This document shows positions 34,845-43,453 of a DNA stretch of 64,000 nt, one piece after another (position 1 is the first letter of the stretch; each line of letters opens with the position of its first letter). The notes beneath the pieces are model-generated. The model ran no database searches and was not told where the DNA came from. It saw only the letters and a program-made list of their open reading frames with translations. The position numbers were made by a program, and so were the translations under genes. The stretch is taken from positions 1-64,000 of the forward strand of contig JAZQFH010000008.1 in NCBI GenBank assembly GCA_045539425.1, written 5' to 3'. The DNA comes from RUG14871 sp045539425 (GTDB lineage Bacteria; Bacillota_I; Bacilli_A; Erysipelotrichales; Erysipelotrichaceae).

Positions 34845-35915
34845 ATGGAAGATGTCTCAAAAATCATTCAGGTGGATAATGTCAAACTGAACGAAGCGGA
34901 AGATAAGGTGGTCTATATCGACCAGACCCAACTGCCGAACCGCCTCATCTATCTCGAAAGCAATGATGAAAAGGAGTGTTACGACGCCATCAAGGAACTC
35001 AAGGTGCGCGGAGCGCCATGCATCGGAATCTTTGCGGGATATGCGATGTATGTGCTCTCTCAGAAATATCAGGATCTTCCTTATGAGGAGTTCAAGAAGG
35101 AATTCCACCGTCAGAGAGAATACCTGAATTCCTCCCGTCCGACGGCCGTCAATCTGAACTGGGCGCTGGAGCGCGTGGAACGCATCGTTGAAGAGAACAG
35201 CGAAAATCCGGTTACAGAAATCGTGAAGCTGATCGGAGAAGAAGCGAAAGCCATCCATCAGGAAGATATCGAGATGTGCGATAAGATCTCGGAGTACGGC
35301 CTTTCTCTATTGAAAGACGGAGACGGTGTTCTGACGCACTGCAATGCCGGCCCTCTGGCCACTTCGCACGGCACGGCACAAGGCCCGTTCTTTTTAGCGA
35401 AGCAGAGAGGTATGAACATTCATGTCTTTGCCGATGAGACAAGACCCTTGCTTCAGGGGGCACGCTTAACAAGCTATGAGCTGCAAAGAGCCGGGGTGGA
35501 CGTCACTCTGATCTGCGACAACATGGCTTCCATCGTCATGAAACAGGGATGGATCCAGGCCTGCTTTGTCGGCTGCGACCGCATTGCGGCAAACGGAGAT
35601 TTTGCCAATAAGATTGGAACCAGCGGTGTGGCGATTCTGGCCAATTACTATCACATTCCGGTTTATACGCTCGGACCGAGCAGCACCATTGACATGGACT
35701 GCCCGGACGGAGATCACATCAAGATCGAACTGCGCGATCCGGAAGAAATCAAGGAAAAATTCTATGCGGAACCGATGGCGCTGAAGGAAGTCAAATGTTA
35801 CAACCCGGCATTTGATGTCACGGACCATACGCTTTTAACGGGAATTGTGACCGAGAAGGGAATCGTCTATCCGCCGTTTAAGGAAAACCTGGAAAAGCTG
35901 TTTAAGAAATCATAG
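34845..35915 (+). CDS. mtnA: MtnA-type aldose-1-phosphate isomerase
   Basis: Isomerises 5-methylthioribose 1-phosphate, or a 5-deoxyribose analogue, to the ribulose form. The 356 residues have VRGAPCIGIFAGYAM, RPTAVNLNWAL, THCNAGPLATSHGTA with catalytic Cys 166, DETRPLLQGARLTSYEL and GCDRIAANGD with catalytic Asp 245. The usual methionine-salvage partners (MtnB, MtnC/D, MtnW/X) are missing, and an aldolase precedes it instead, which favours a DHAP-shunt role. AAGGAG lies eight bases before the ATG. Confidence 0.9.
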   Translation: MEDVSKIIQVDNVKLNEAEDKVVYIDQTQLPNRLIYLESNDEKECYDAIKELKVRGAPCIGIFAGYAMYVLSQKYQDLPYEEFKKEFHRQREYLNSSRPTAVNLNWALERVERIVEENSENPVTEIVKLIGEEAKAIHQEDIEMCDKISEYGLSLLKDGDGVLTHCNAGPLATSHGTAQGPFFLAKQRGMNIHVFADETRPLLQGARLTSYELQRAGVDVTLICDNMASIVMKQGWIQACFVGCDRIAANGDFANKIGTSGVAILANYYHIPVYTLGPSSTIDMDCPDGDHIKIELRDPEEIKEKFYAEPMALKEVKCYNPAFDVTDHTLLTGIVTEKGIVYPPFKENLEKLFKKS

Positions 35916-35930
35916 GAAAAGGGGAAGAGG

Positions 35931-36575
35931 ATGGGAAGAAAAATCGTGGCAGTCAACGCGGGACCGCGCAAGGACTGGAATACGGATACACTGATCAATG
36001 AAGCCATAAAAGGAGCAGAGGAAGCCGGCGCGGAAGTCGTGAAATTCGATCTGTACCGCCTGGAGAAATATACGGGATGCATCTCCTGCTTTGGCTGCAA
36101 GAAAGAGAAGTTCAAGGGGCATTGCGTCGTGCGCGACGGTCTCACACAGGTATTGGACACCATAAGAGAAGCGGACGGACTGATCATCGGCTCACCGAAT
36201 TACCTCGGAGAATTAAGCGCGGCTTTCCGGGCACTCTATGAGCGGTTGATCTTCCAGAATCTGACTTATAACATGGAAACCCCGTGCTGCAATGAGCGCA
36301 TGATCCCGGTGCTTCTGATCATGAGCAGCAATGCGCCGGAAGGCATGTACCAGAATCTTCTGAGCGGCTATCAGCATACGCTCAGCCGTTTTATCGGACC
36401 TTGTGAAGTCTTTGTCAGCGGGAATACCCTGCAGTTAAAAGACTACTCCAAGACGGACTGGGAATGGTCAATGTTTGACCCGGTGGCTAAACAGAAACGC
36501 CATGAAGAGGTCTTCCCGAAGGAGCGGGAGAACGCCCGCCTTCTGGGTAAGAAACTGTTTGCGGAAAGTGAATAA
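35931..36575 (+). CDS. Iron-sulfur flavoprotein-like NAD(P)H/FMN reductase
   Basis: A 214-residue flavodoxin-fold protein. AVNAGPRKDWNTDTLI is the FMN phosphate loop, and CISCFGCKKEKFKGHC gives a CX2CX2CX8C cluster close to the [4Fe-4S] motif of iron-sulfur flavoproteins; SPNYLGELSAAFRALYERL follows. It would carry electrons or reduce a small substrate. It is last in the operon, 15 bases after mtnA with GGGGAAGAGG before the ATG. Its link to the sugar pathway is unclear; redox of the aldehyde product has been neither shown nor excluded. Confidence 0.8.
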   Translation: MGRKIVAVNAGPRKDWNTDTLINEAIKGAEEAGAEVVKFDLYRLEKYTGCISCFGCKKEKFKGHCVVRDGLTQVLDTIREADGLIIGSPNYLGELSAAFRALYERLIFQNLTYNMETPCCNERMIPVLLIMSSNAPEGMYQNLLSGYQHTLSRFIGPCEVFVSGNTLQLKDYSKTDWEWSMFDPVAKQKRHEEVFPKERENARLLGKKLFAESE

Positions 36576-36580
36576 AATGA

Positions 36581-36615
36581 AAATCTCCTGAAGGGTTTCC
36601 TCAGGAGATTTTTTC
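36581..36615 (+). terminator. Bidirectional terminator overlapping the end of the yczE-like gene
   Basis: AAATCTCCTGA pairs with TCAGGAGATTT around a 9-base loop, followed by T. The right arm contains the stop codon of the convergent gene. Confidence 0.75.
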
Positions 36616-37227
36616 GTTATTCATCTTTTCAATGAAACTTTGCGTATGCGGAAGCAATAGATCGCACATCTTTCCGCACAGAAGCAGCGTCAGGATACTG
36701 CCGATGCCGACATCTCCTCCGAATAAAAGCGTTCCCGCCAGGGCGATGACACTGTAGAGGTTTGTGGCATTGCCGTAGGTAAGTTTCAGCGTATTGGCCA
36801 TGGTCTGCTTCAGCATATCCAGCGGCTGCAGGCCTACGTTGAGCGGAATATAGAAGCTTAGTGCCAGCGAAATCAGAAAGATGCCGAAGATATCAATCAG
36901 GATTCTGAGAGGCAGAGGGAGCACGATGACCTTTGCATAAAAGAGGCTTTCAAACAGGTTCATAAAGGGGCCGAGGCAGAATCCGATCAGAAGGGATCCC
37001 GGGCCGATCCAGGAGCGCTGTGCAAAGAAATAGATAAAGAGAAGAAGCAGATTGAAGAGCAGTGTCATCGTTCCGGGGGAAAGATGAATCTGTCTGCCGA
37101 TTCCCTGCAGAAAGGAAGTATGGAGGTCCGCTCCAAGCCCCGCCGAGGTGCAGAAAGAGATCCCGCAGGCCAGCAAAAGGACGGCAGGAAACAGCAGAAT
37201 TACTTTTCTCAGATAGGTTTTGTTCAT
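36601..37227 (-). CDS. YczE/YyaS/YitT-type membrane protein
   Basis: A 208-residue protein of about five or six membrane helices. Motifs FCTSAGLGADLHTSFLQGIG and VGLQPLDMLKQTM with a following YGNATNLY match the YczE group of uncharacterised integral membrane proteins. No function can be assigned. The ATG at 37227 has no ribosome site; it is divergent from the cytidine deaminase gene. Confidence 0.75.
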   Translation of the reverse strand: MNKTYLRKVILLFPAVLLLACGISFCTSAGLGADLHTSFLQGIGRQIHLSPGTMTLLFNLLLLFIYFFAQRSWIGPGSLLIGFCLGPFMNLFESLFYAKVIVLPLPLRILIDIFGIFLISLALSFYIPLNVGLQPLDMLKQTMANTLKLTYGNATNLYSVIALAGTLLFGGDVGIGSILTLLLCGKMCDLLLPHTQSFIEKMNNEKIS

Positions 37228-37296
37228 AACTTGATGGTAACATAATTTCTCCCTTCATGAGACAGATTTGATGTCATAAGGAAGTGAAAAGATGGT

Positions 37297-37325
37297 TTGT
37301 CAATGCCTTTTTACTGTGGTACAAT
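37297..37325 (+). promoter_or_regulatory. Promoter of cdd
   Basis: TTGTCA (37297-37302), 17-base spacer, TACAAT (37320-37325) preceded by TGG. The leader would be only about a dozen bases. Confidence 0.65.
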
Positions 37326-37343
37326 TCATATAGGTATAGTAAT

Positions 37344-37793
37344 ATGGAAAATATAAAATATCAGGAATTAGTCAGACAGGCTTTAATTGCGCGCGAAAAG
37401 GCCTATTGCCCGTATTCCAACTGGGCAGTCGGCGCCGCGTTGCTGACAAAAGAAGGTAAGATTTATCTCGGCTGCAACATTGAAAATTCCGGATTCTCCG
37501 CTACGGTATGCGCAGAGCGCTGCGCCATTTTTAAAGCGGTTTCGGAAGGGGAATATGACTTTGAAGCCATCGCCATCGTGGGCGGGACCAAAGGCGAGCC
37601 GTTAGATAATTACTGCTCTCCGTGCGGGGTATGCCGTCAGGTAATGGCGGAGTTCTGCGACCCGGATCATTTCATGGTGATTCACGGGAAGACTCCAACC
37701 GACTACAAGGTCTTCACACTGCGTGAGATGTTACCGGAAGGCGGCTTCTGTGCCTATGGAGACGGTCACTATTTCCACGCGGAAAACAAATAA
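37344..37793 (+). CDS. cdd: Cytidine deaminase
   Basis: Deaminates cytidine and deoxycytidine to uridine and deoxyuridine. The 149 residues have AYCPYSNWAVGAAL, GCNIENSGFSATVCAER with the CAE zinc/catalytic motif of the small tetrameric type, and PCGVCRQVM with two more zinc cysteines. Start set at ATG 37344, just after the promoter; the frame to 37284 would begin before the -35. It feeds uridine to the phosphorylase encoded at 42701. Confidence 0.95.
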   Translation: MENIKYQELVRQALIAREKAYCPYSNWAVGAALLTKEGKIYLGCNIENSGFSATVCAERCAIFKAVSEGEYDFEAIAIVGGTKGEPLDNYCSPCGVCRQVMAEFCDPDHFMVIHGKTPTDYKVFTLREMLPEGGFCAYGDGHYFHAENK

Positions 37794-37847
37794 TCAATCA
37801 GGTCAATACTCTCTACACGAGAGCGGCAATAAAGATGAGGAGGAAAT

Positions 37848-39011
37848 ATGAAAAAATCTTTATTATGCGTATTATTAGCGTTAGCTATGGTACTCTCCCT
37901 CACTGCATGTTCCAAACCTGCAGACGGCGGCGAAACACCATCTGACAAACCGGAAGACACTTATGAACTGGTTGTCATCACTGACGCGAAATCCGTTGAC
38001 GACCATGGGTTCAACCAGTACACATGGGAAGGCTTAAAACAGTATGCAGAAGAAAAGGGCATCAGCCACACTTACTACATGCCGACAGAACAGGCGAAGG
38101 AAGCTTACCTGACGCAGATCGAAACTGCTGTCAAACACGGCGCAAAACTGATCTGCTGCCCGGGCTACTTATTCCAGGCTGCTGTCTATGAAGCACAGGA
38201 AATGTATCCGGATGTCAAGTTCATCTGCATCGACTTTGAACCGACGACAGAAGACTACAGCGATACCAAGACTGCAAGCAACACGGTTTCCGTTTACTTC
38301 GAAGAAGAGGAATCCGGATTCTTAGCAGGCTATGCGGCAGTCAAAGACGGCTTCCGTAAATTAGGCTTCTTCGGCGCTATGGCAGTTCCGTCCGTCAAGA
38401 ACTTCGGTTACGGCTATGTTGCAGGTGCTGAATATGCGGCAAAAGAATTAGGTCTTGCGAAGGGCGATGTCTCCATTAAGTATTCCTACACAGGTGACTT
38501 CAACATCACTGCTGAATGGACGACAAAGGCAAAAGGCTGGTACACTGCAGGTACGGAAATCATCTTCGGCTGCGGCGCACCGGAAAACGTCTTCACTGCT
38601 TGCGAAGACTACAACACAACTGCTTCCACTCCGGCATGGTCCATCGGTGTTGACACGGATATGGCCACACAGAGTGAAACTGTCCTGACATCCTCCATGA
38701 AGAACCTGGCTCCGGTTGTCTATGCATTATGCACGGCTTACGGAAACAACACATTCCCGGGTGGAGAAGTTCAGTACTACACAGTTAACGAAGATGCATT
38801 GGCATTACCGATGGAAACATCCAGATTCAGAACATTCTCTGCAGATGATTACAATGCAATCTTCTCCAAATTAGTGGCAAACGAAAACAACTTACGTACA
38901 AGTCTGCCGGTTGCAGCTGACTTCGTTGGGGACAACACAACTCCTGGTGATGAAGCCAGAGCAATGTCCGCGAAAGTCTGCGAACTCGTTACTGTTGAAG
39001 TTATCGATTAA
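37848..39011 (+). CDS. BMP-family nucleoside-binding lipoprotein
   Basis: Substrate-binding protein of a nucleoside ABC importer (PnrA/BmpA/Med family). A lipoprotein signal with LTACS anchors the 387-residue product. The mature part begins LVVITDAKSVDDHGFNQYTWEGL and contains FICIDFEP, EEESGFLAGYAA and FGYGYVAGAEYAAKE, typical of BMP proteins. GAGGAGG precedes the ATG. Leucine is mostly TTA, unlike the permease genes that follow, in line with the need for more binding protein than transporter. A strong hairpin separates it from the ATPase gene. Confidence 0.93.
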   Translation: MKKSLLCVLLALAMVLSLTACSKPADGGETPSDKPEDTYELVVITDAKSVDDHGFNQYTWEGLKQYAEEKGISHTYYMPTEQAKEAYLTQIETAVKHGAKLICCPGYLFQAAVYEAQEMYPDVKFICIDFEPTTEDYSDTKTASNTVSVYFEEEESGFLAGYAAVKDGFRKLGFFGAMAVPSVKNFGYGYVAGAEYAAKELGLAKGDVSIKYSYTGDFNITAEWTTKAKGWYTAGTEIIFGCGAPENVFTACEDYNTTASTPAWSIGVDTDMATQSETVLTSSMKNLAPVVYALCTAYGNNTFPGGEVQYYTVNEDALALPMETSRFRTFSADDYNAIFSKLVANENNLRTSLPVAADFVGDNTTPGDEARAMSAKVCELVTVEVID

Positions 39012-39031
39012 TTTCAAAAACAATGAATTCT

Positions 39032-39058
39032 TAAGGGGGCTAAGATTCAGCCCCCTTA
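39032..39058 (+). terminator. Intercistronic hairpin after the binding-protein gene (partial terminator or mRNA stabiliser)
   Basis: TAAGGGGGCT pairs perfectly with AGCCCCCTTA around AAGATTC. The T run after it is poor (TTTGC), so read-through to the ABC genes is expected. Confidence 0.65.
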
Positions 39059-39080
39059 TTTGCTAAGAAGGGATAAGAGT

Positions 39081-40616
39081 ATGGAAAACAAGGATAATTA
39101 TGCAATTGAAATGTTGCACATCACCAAGATGTTCCCTGGTATCATTGCGAACGATGATATCACCCTTCGCGTGAAGTACGGTGAAATCCACGCACTTCTG
39201 GGAGAAAACGGTGCGGGGAAAAGCACTCTGATGAGCTGCTTATTCGGCTTATATAAACCGGAAGCAGGCGAAATCAGACTGGATGGAAAGAAGGTCGACA
39301 TCAAAACACCGAAGGTTGCGAATGACCTCGGCATCGGCATGGTCCATCAGCACTTTATGCAGATCAAGAACTTTACTGTTCTTGAAAACATCATTCTGGG
39401 TGTGGAAACAACAAAGAACGGTGTTCTTGATATGAGTACTGCCCGGGAAAAGGTGGTCGCTCTGGGGAAACAGTACGGGTTGAACATTGATCCGGACGCA
39501 AAGGTTTCCGATATTACAGTCGGTATGCAGCAGCGTGTTGAGATTCTGAAAATGCTGTATAGAAACTGTAAGATTTTAATTTTCGATGAACCGACGGCGG
39601 TTCTGACTCCGCAGGAAATCGATGACCTCATGGAAATCATGAAGAATCTGAAAAAAGAGGGGAAAGCCATTCTGTTCATCACACATAAGTTGGACGAAAT
39701 CAAGGCAGTTGCCGACAACTGTACGGTACTGCGCTTGGGCAAATATATCGGTACGGTTCCGGTTGAAACGGCAACGGTGGAATCCCTTTCCGAAATGATG
39801 GTCGGACGTAAGATCGACTTCCATGTTCAGAAAGCCCCGCAGAAACTAGGGGAAGTGGCGCTGGAGCTGAAGAATGTCACACTGACGGACGAATTCAACA
39901 AGGAAAAGAAAGTGCTGAACAATGTCTCCTTCAGCGTCCACAAAGGAGAGATCCTCTGCGTGGCAGGTATTGAAGGAAACGGCCAGAGCGAACTGGTCAA
40001 AGTCATCAACGGCTTACTGAAACAGGAAAGCGGACAGATCTTCCTCAACGGCAAGGATATCAGCAATGCTCCGATCCGCGAGCGTCTCACAGACGGCATG
40101 ACCTATGTTCCGGAAGACCGTCATAAACACGGGCTGATCCTGGATAATACGCTGGAGGAAAACCTGGCACTTCGGAAATACTTCTTACCGGAATATCAGA
40201 ATCACGGCTTCATCAATTTCAAGAAGCGTGCCGATCTGGCGGATGATCTGATCCAGCGCTTTGATATCCGTTCCTCCGAAGGAAGAAAAACAGTAGCCCG
40301 AAGCATGTCCGGCGGTAACCAGCAGAAAGCCATCGTCGGCAGAGAGATCGATGCCCAGCACGATGTCATGGTTGCCATTCAGCCGACCCGAGGACTCGAC
40401 GTCGGTGCCATTGAATACATTCATAAAAATCTGGTTGACCAGAGAGATCAGGGCAAAGCGGTTCTGCTTGTCTCCTACGATCTGGAAGAGGTCATGAATG
40501 TTTCCGACCGCATCATCGTCTTCCACGCCGGCGAAATCGTCGCTGACGTCAAACCGGAAGATGTCACGGTCAACGAACTCGGCTTATACATGGCCGGCAG
40601 TAAGAGAGGAGTATAG
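39081..40616 (+). CDS. Nucleoside ABC transporter, double ATP-binding subunit
   Basis: A 511-residue protein with two ABC domains, as in sugar and nucleoside importers of the RbsA/YufO kind. The first half has Walker A GENGAGKSTL, a VGMQQRVEIL signature and ILIFDEPTAVLTP; the second has the altered Walker A GIEGNGQSEL and signature MSGGNQQKAIVGREI. The second site is therefore probably poor at hydrolysis, which is normal for this family. ATG 39081 is chosen over TTG 39060 because AAGAAGGG lies between them. Confidence 0.93.
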   Translation: MENKDNYAIEMLHITKMFPGIIANDDITLRVKYGEIHALLGENGAGKSTLMSCLFGLYKPEAGEIRLDGKKVDIKTPKVANDLGIGMVHQHFMQIKNFTVLENIILGVETTKNGVLDMSTAREKVVALGKQYGLNIDPDAKVSDITVGMQQRVEILKMLYRNCKILIFDEPTAVLTPQEIDDLMEIMKNLKKEGKAILFITHKLDEIKAVADNCTVLRLGKYIGTVPVETATVESLSEMMVGRKIDFHVQKAPQKLGEVALELKNVTLTDEFNKEKKVLNNVSFSVHKGEILCVAGIEGNGQSELVKVINGLLKQESGQIFLNGKDISNAPIRERLTDGMTYVPEDRHKHGLILDNTLEENLALRKYFLPEYQNHGFINFKKRADLADDLIQRFDIRSSEGRKTVARSMSGGNQQKAIVGREIDAQHDVMVAIQPTRGLDVGAIEYIHKNLVDQRDQGKAVLLVSYDLEEVMNVSDRIIVFHAGEIVADVKPEDVTVNELGLYMAGSKRGV

Positions 40617-40620
40617 GAAT

Positions 40621-41730
40621 ATGAAGAAACTGTTTGATTCCAATAGAGACTATTCCGGTATTATCTCCTCACTTGTGGCCATCATCATCGGCTTACTGGT
40701 AGGATTACTCGTCTTGCTTGTCTTAAAACCGTCCAAGGCATTTGAAGCGTTCGGCTTACTGATCACCGGCGGTTTCTACAGCGGTATCAAGACATTCGGC
40801 AACGTTCTCTACTATGCCACACCGCTGATCATCTGCGGCCTGGGTACCGGGGTTGCCTTCAAGGCTTCCATCTTCAATATCGGTGGTCCGGGACAGATGC
40901 ATATGGGTGCTTTCGTCGCTATCTACACGGCGGTCAAATGGAATCTTCCGGGACCGCTCGGCTGGCTGGTACCGCTGATCATGAGTGCGGTGGCCGGAGC
41001 CTTATGGGCTTTGATCCCGGCACTTCTGTATGCCTACAAGAAAGTTAACGTTATCATTCTGACGATCATGATGAACTACATCGGCCTCTATCTGGCCAAC
41101 CGTCTGATCGTTCTGAATATCTTCGACTCCGCGAAGAACCAGACGCGTGCCGTTCCGATGGCACACAAGCTCCCGACGCTCGGCTTCGACAAGCTGTTCA
41201 AGGGAAGCGTGGTTAACTGCGGTTTCGTCATCGCCATTCTTCTGGCGATCGCATTCTACATCATTCTGGAAAAGACGACCTTTGGCTATGAGATCAAGGC
41301 CTGCGGCAAGAACAGAGATGCGGCAAACTATGCCGGTATCAATGCCCGCAGAACCATCATCACAACGATGCTGATCTCCGGTGCTCTAATCGGTCTGGCC
41401 GGTGCAACCATGTATCTGTCCAATGCCGGTAAGTATCTGAAGGTGGAAGACAACACGCTTCCGGAAGGGTTCCAGGGTCTGGCGGTTACGCTGTTAGCTC
41501 AGAATAATCCGCTCGGAATCATCTTCTCCGGCATCTTCCTGGCGTATCTTGAAACATCCGGCTCCTTCGTACAGGGGCTCGGGTTCTCCAGTGAAATCGT
41601 CGACGTTATTTCCTCGGTTATCATTTACTGCTCGGCTCTGTCCCTGTTAATTTCCGAGTTCATGCGGAAACGCCGTCTGAACCGCTTAACCGGTGTGGAC
41701 AAGAAGAAAGTTCATGGAGGTGAGAACTAA
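40621..41730 (+). CDS. Nucleoside ABC transporter permease 1
   Basis: A 369-residue permease of the BPD-2 group with about ten membrane helices. GTGVAFKASIFNIGGPGQMHMGAF (quoted from its ends GTGVAF and GAF) and ACGKNRDAANYAGINARR carry the conserved EAA-like coupling region. It pairs with the next gene to form the channel. AGAGGAG precedes the ATG by eight bases; it starts 4 bases after the ATPase stop. Confidence 0.92.
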   Translation: MKKLFDSNRDYSGIISSLVAIIIGLLVGLLVLLVLKPSKAFEAFGLLITGGFYSGIKTFGNVLYYATPLIICGLGTGVAFKASIFNIGGPGQMHMGAFVAIYTAVKWNLPGPLGWLVPLIMSAVAGALWALIPALLYAYKKVNVIILTIMMNYIGLYLANRLIVLNIFDSAKNQTRAVPMAHKLPTLGFDKLFKGSVVNCGFVIAILLAIAFYIILEKTTFGYEIKACGKNRDAANYAGINARRTIITTMLISGALIGLAGATMYLSNAGKYLKVEDNTLPEGFQGLAVTLLAQNNPLGIIFSGIFLAYLETSGSFVQGLGFSSEIVDVISSVIIYCSALSLLISEFMRKRRLNRLTGVDKKKVHGGEN

Positions 41731-42689
41731 TGAATAGTGAAATCATCCGCTTTATCGGTCAGTCCATCGTCCTGTTCTTCGTTCCGCTTTTGATTGTCGG
41801 ACTTGGAGACTTGGTCTGTGAACGTTCCGGTGTTCTGAACATGTGTCTGGAAGGTATCATGATCCTCGGTGCATTCTTCGGCTTGCTTGTGGTGCGTCAA
41901 TTGGAAGGGAAGGTTTCCAACGGCCTTCTGCTCTTCTTAGCCTGTATTGCGGCGATGGTGAGCGGGATGGCAATCACCTTCTTCCATGCCTTTGCGGCGA
42001 TCCATCTGAAGGCGGACCAGACGATCAGTGCAACGGGTGTCAATACGTTCGCTGCTGCCTTCTGTATGTTGATCTCCAAGACGATCTTCGGTACGGACAA
42101 CTTCCATTTCAGCAACAACTTCCGTATCGCGAAAGTCCCGATTCTCGGTGACATTCCGATCATCGGACCGCTGCTTTTCCAGGGCTGCTATATCACGACA
42201 TTCGTGGGCTTTGCCCTGATCGTGATTGTCTGGTTTGTTCTGTACAAAACAAAATTCGGTTTACAGCTGAGATCTGTCGGTGAAAACCCGCAGGCATCCG
42301 ACTCGGTCGGTATCAGCGTTTACAAGATGAGATATATCGGTACCCTGGTTTCCGGTGCCTTAGCCGGACTGGGCGGACTGATCTTCATCTTCACGACATC
42401 CACCAACTACTACGCCAACGTTGCCGGTTACGGCTACCTGGCTCTGTCCGTTGTTTCCTTCGGTCAGTGGAATCCGAAAGGAATCGTGCTGGGCACGCTG
42501 TTCTTCTCTGTCATGAAGACTCTCGGCTCCGCCTATTCCTCCATTCCGTTTTTGGTAAAACTCGGAATCCCGTCCAACTACTTCAAGATGTTACCGTATA
42601 TTGCGACTCTGGTCGTGCTTGCTCTGACACCGAACAGCAACAACGCTCCGGCAGACAGCGGCAACCCGTACGATAAAGGAAAACGATAA
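41730..42689 (+). CDS. Nucleoside ABC transporter permease 2
   Basis: A 319-residue permease with the features of its partner: GDLVCERSGVLNMCLEGIMI near the start and SVGENPQASDSVGISVYKMR as the coupling loop. It overlaps permease 1 by one base (TAATG), with GGAGGTGA as ribosome site. Confidence 0.92.
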   Translation: MNSEIIRFIGQSIVLFFVPLLIVGLGDLVCERSGVLNMCLEGIMILGAFFGLLVVRQLEGKVSNGLLLFLACIAAMVSGMAITFFHAFAAIHLKADQTISATGVNTFAAAFCMLISKTIFGTDNFHFSNNFRIAKVPILGDIPIIGPLLFQGCYITTFVGFALIVIVWFVLYKTKFGLQLRSVGENPQASDSVGISVYKMRYIGTLVSGALAGLGGLIFIFTTSTNYYANVAGYGYLALSVVSFGQWNPKGIVLGTLFFSVMKTLGSAYSSIPFLVKLGIPSNYFKMLPYIATLVVLALTPNSNNAPADSGNPYDKGKR

Positions 42690-42700
42690 GGAGAACATAA

Positions 42701-43453
42701 ATGGCCTTACTGAATCAGGAAACAGGAAAAATGTATCATATCGACGTAGCTCCGGGAGAAATCGGTCGTTACGTTCTCTTACCGGGAGATCCGTTCCGTA
42801 CGGATCTGATCGCGTCCTACTTTGACGATGCCAAACTGGTGGCCCATCACAGGGAACACAAGACCTGGACGGGAACACTGGACGGCGTAAAGGTTTCGGT
42901 CACTTCCACGGGAATGGGATGCCCGTCCACGGCAATTGCCATGGAAGAGCTGATTGCCTGCGGAGCAGACACCTTTATCCGTGTCGGGACAGCCGGCAAG
43001 GTCGCGGACCGTGCCTTTGATCCGACGCTGGACGGTGTCATTAACACCGCTGCCGTAAGAGATGAAGGAACCACCATTCATTACATCCCGATTGAGTATC
43101 CTGCCGTTGCCGACCGTCATGTGGTTGCGGCTCTGGCAGATGCGGCTGAAAAGCTCGGCTACAACTTCATTGAAGGCATCACGCAGTCCAAGGATTCTTT
43201 CTACGGGCAGCATGAACCGTTCAATATGCCGGCGCAGAAACGTCTGGAAGAAAGATGGGAAGCATGGCGCAGAGGCAATGTCCTGACTTCCGAAATGGAA
43301 TCGGCAGCAATCTTTGTCATCAGTTCCATCCGCGGTTGCAGAGCAAGCTCCATTATGGCCTATACGGAAATGACAAAGAGCGTTGAAGTCGCCGTCGAAG
43401 CATTGCGCATCTTAATCAAAAAGGATCAGGAGAAAGCAAATGGAAATCAATAG
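42701..43453 (+). CDS. udp: Uridine phosphorylase
   Basis: Splits uridine (and often deoxyuridine) with phosphate to uracil and (deoxy)ribose 1-phosphate. The 250 residues contain LPGDPFRTDLIA, STGMGCPSTAIAMEEL, IRVGTAGKV and the TSEMESAAIF ribose-binding motif. AAGGAG lies before the ATG. With deoC directly behind it and the importer in front, the operon takes up and degrades nucleosides. Confidence 0.92.
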   Translation: MALLNQETGKMYHIDVAPGEIGRYVLLPGDPFRTDLIASYFDDAKLVAHHREHKTWTGTLDGVKVSVTSTGMGCPSTAIAMEELIACGADTFIRVGTAGKVADRAFDPTLDGVINTAAVRDEGTTIHYIPIEYPAVADRHVVAALADAAEKLGYNFIEGITQSKDSFYGQHEPFNMPAQKRLEERWEAWRRGNVLTSEMESAAIFVISSIRGCRASSIMAYTEMTKSVEVAVEALRILIKKDQEKANGNQ

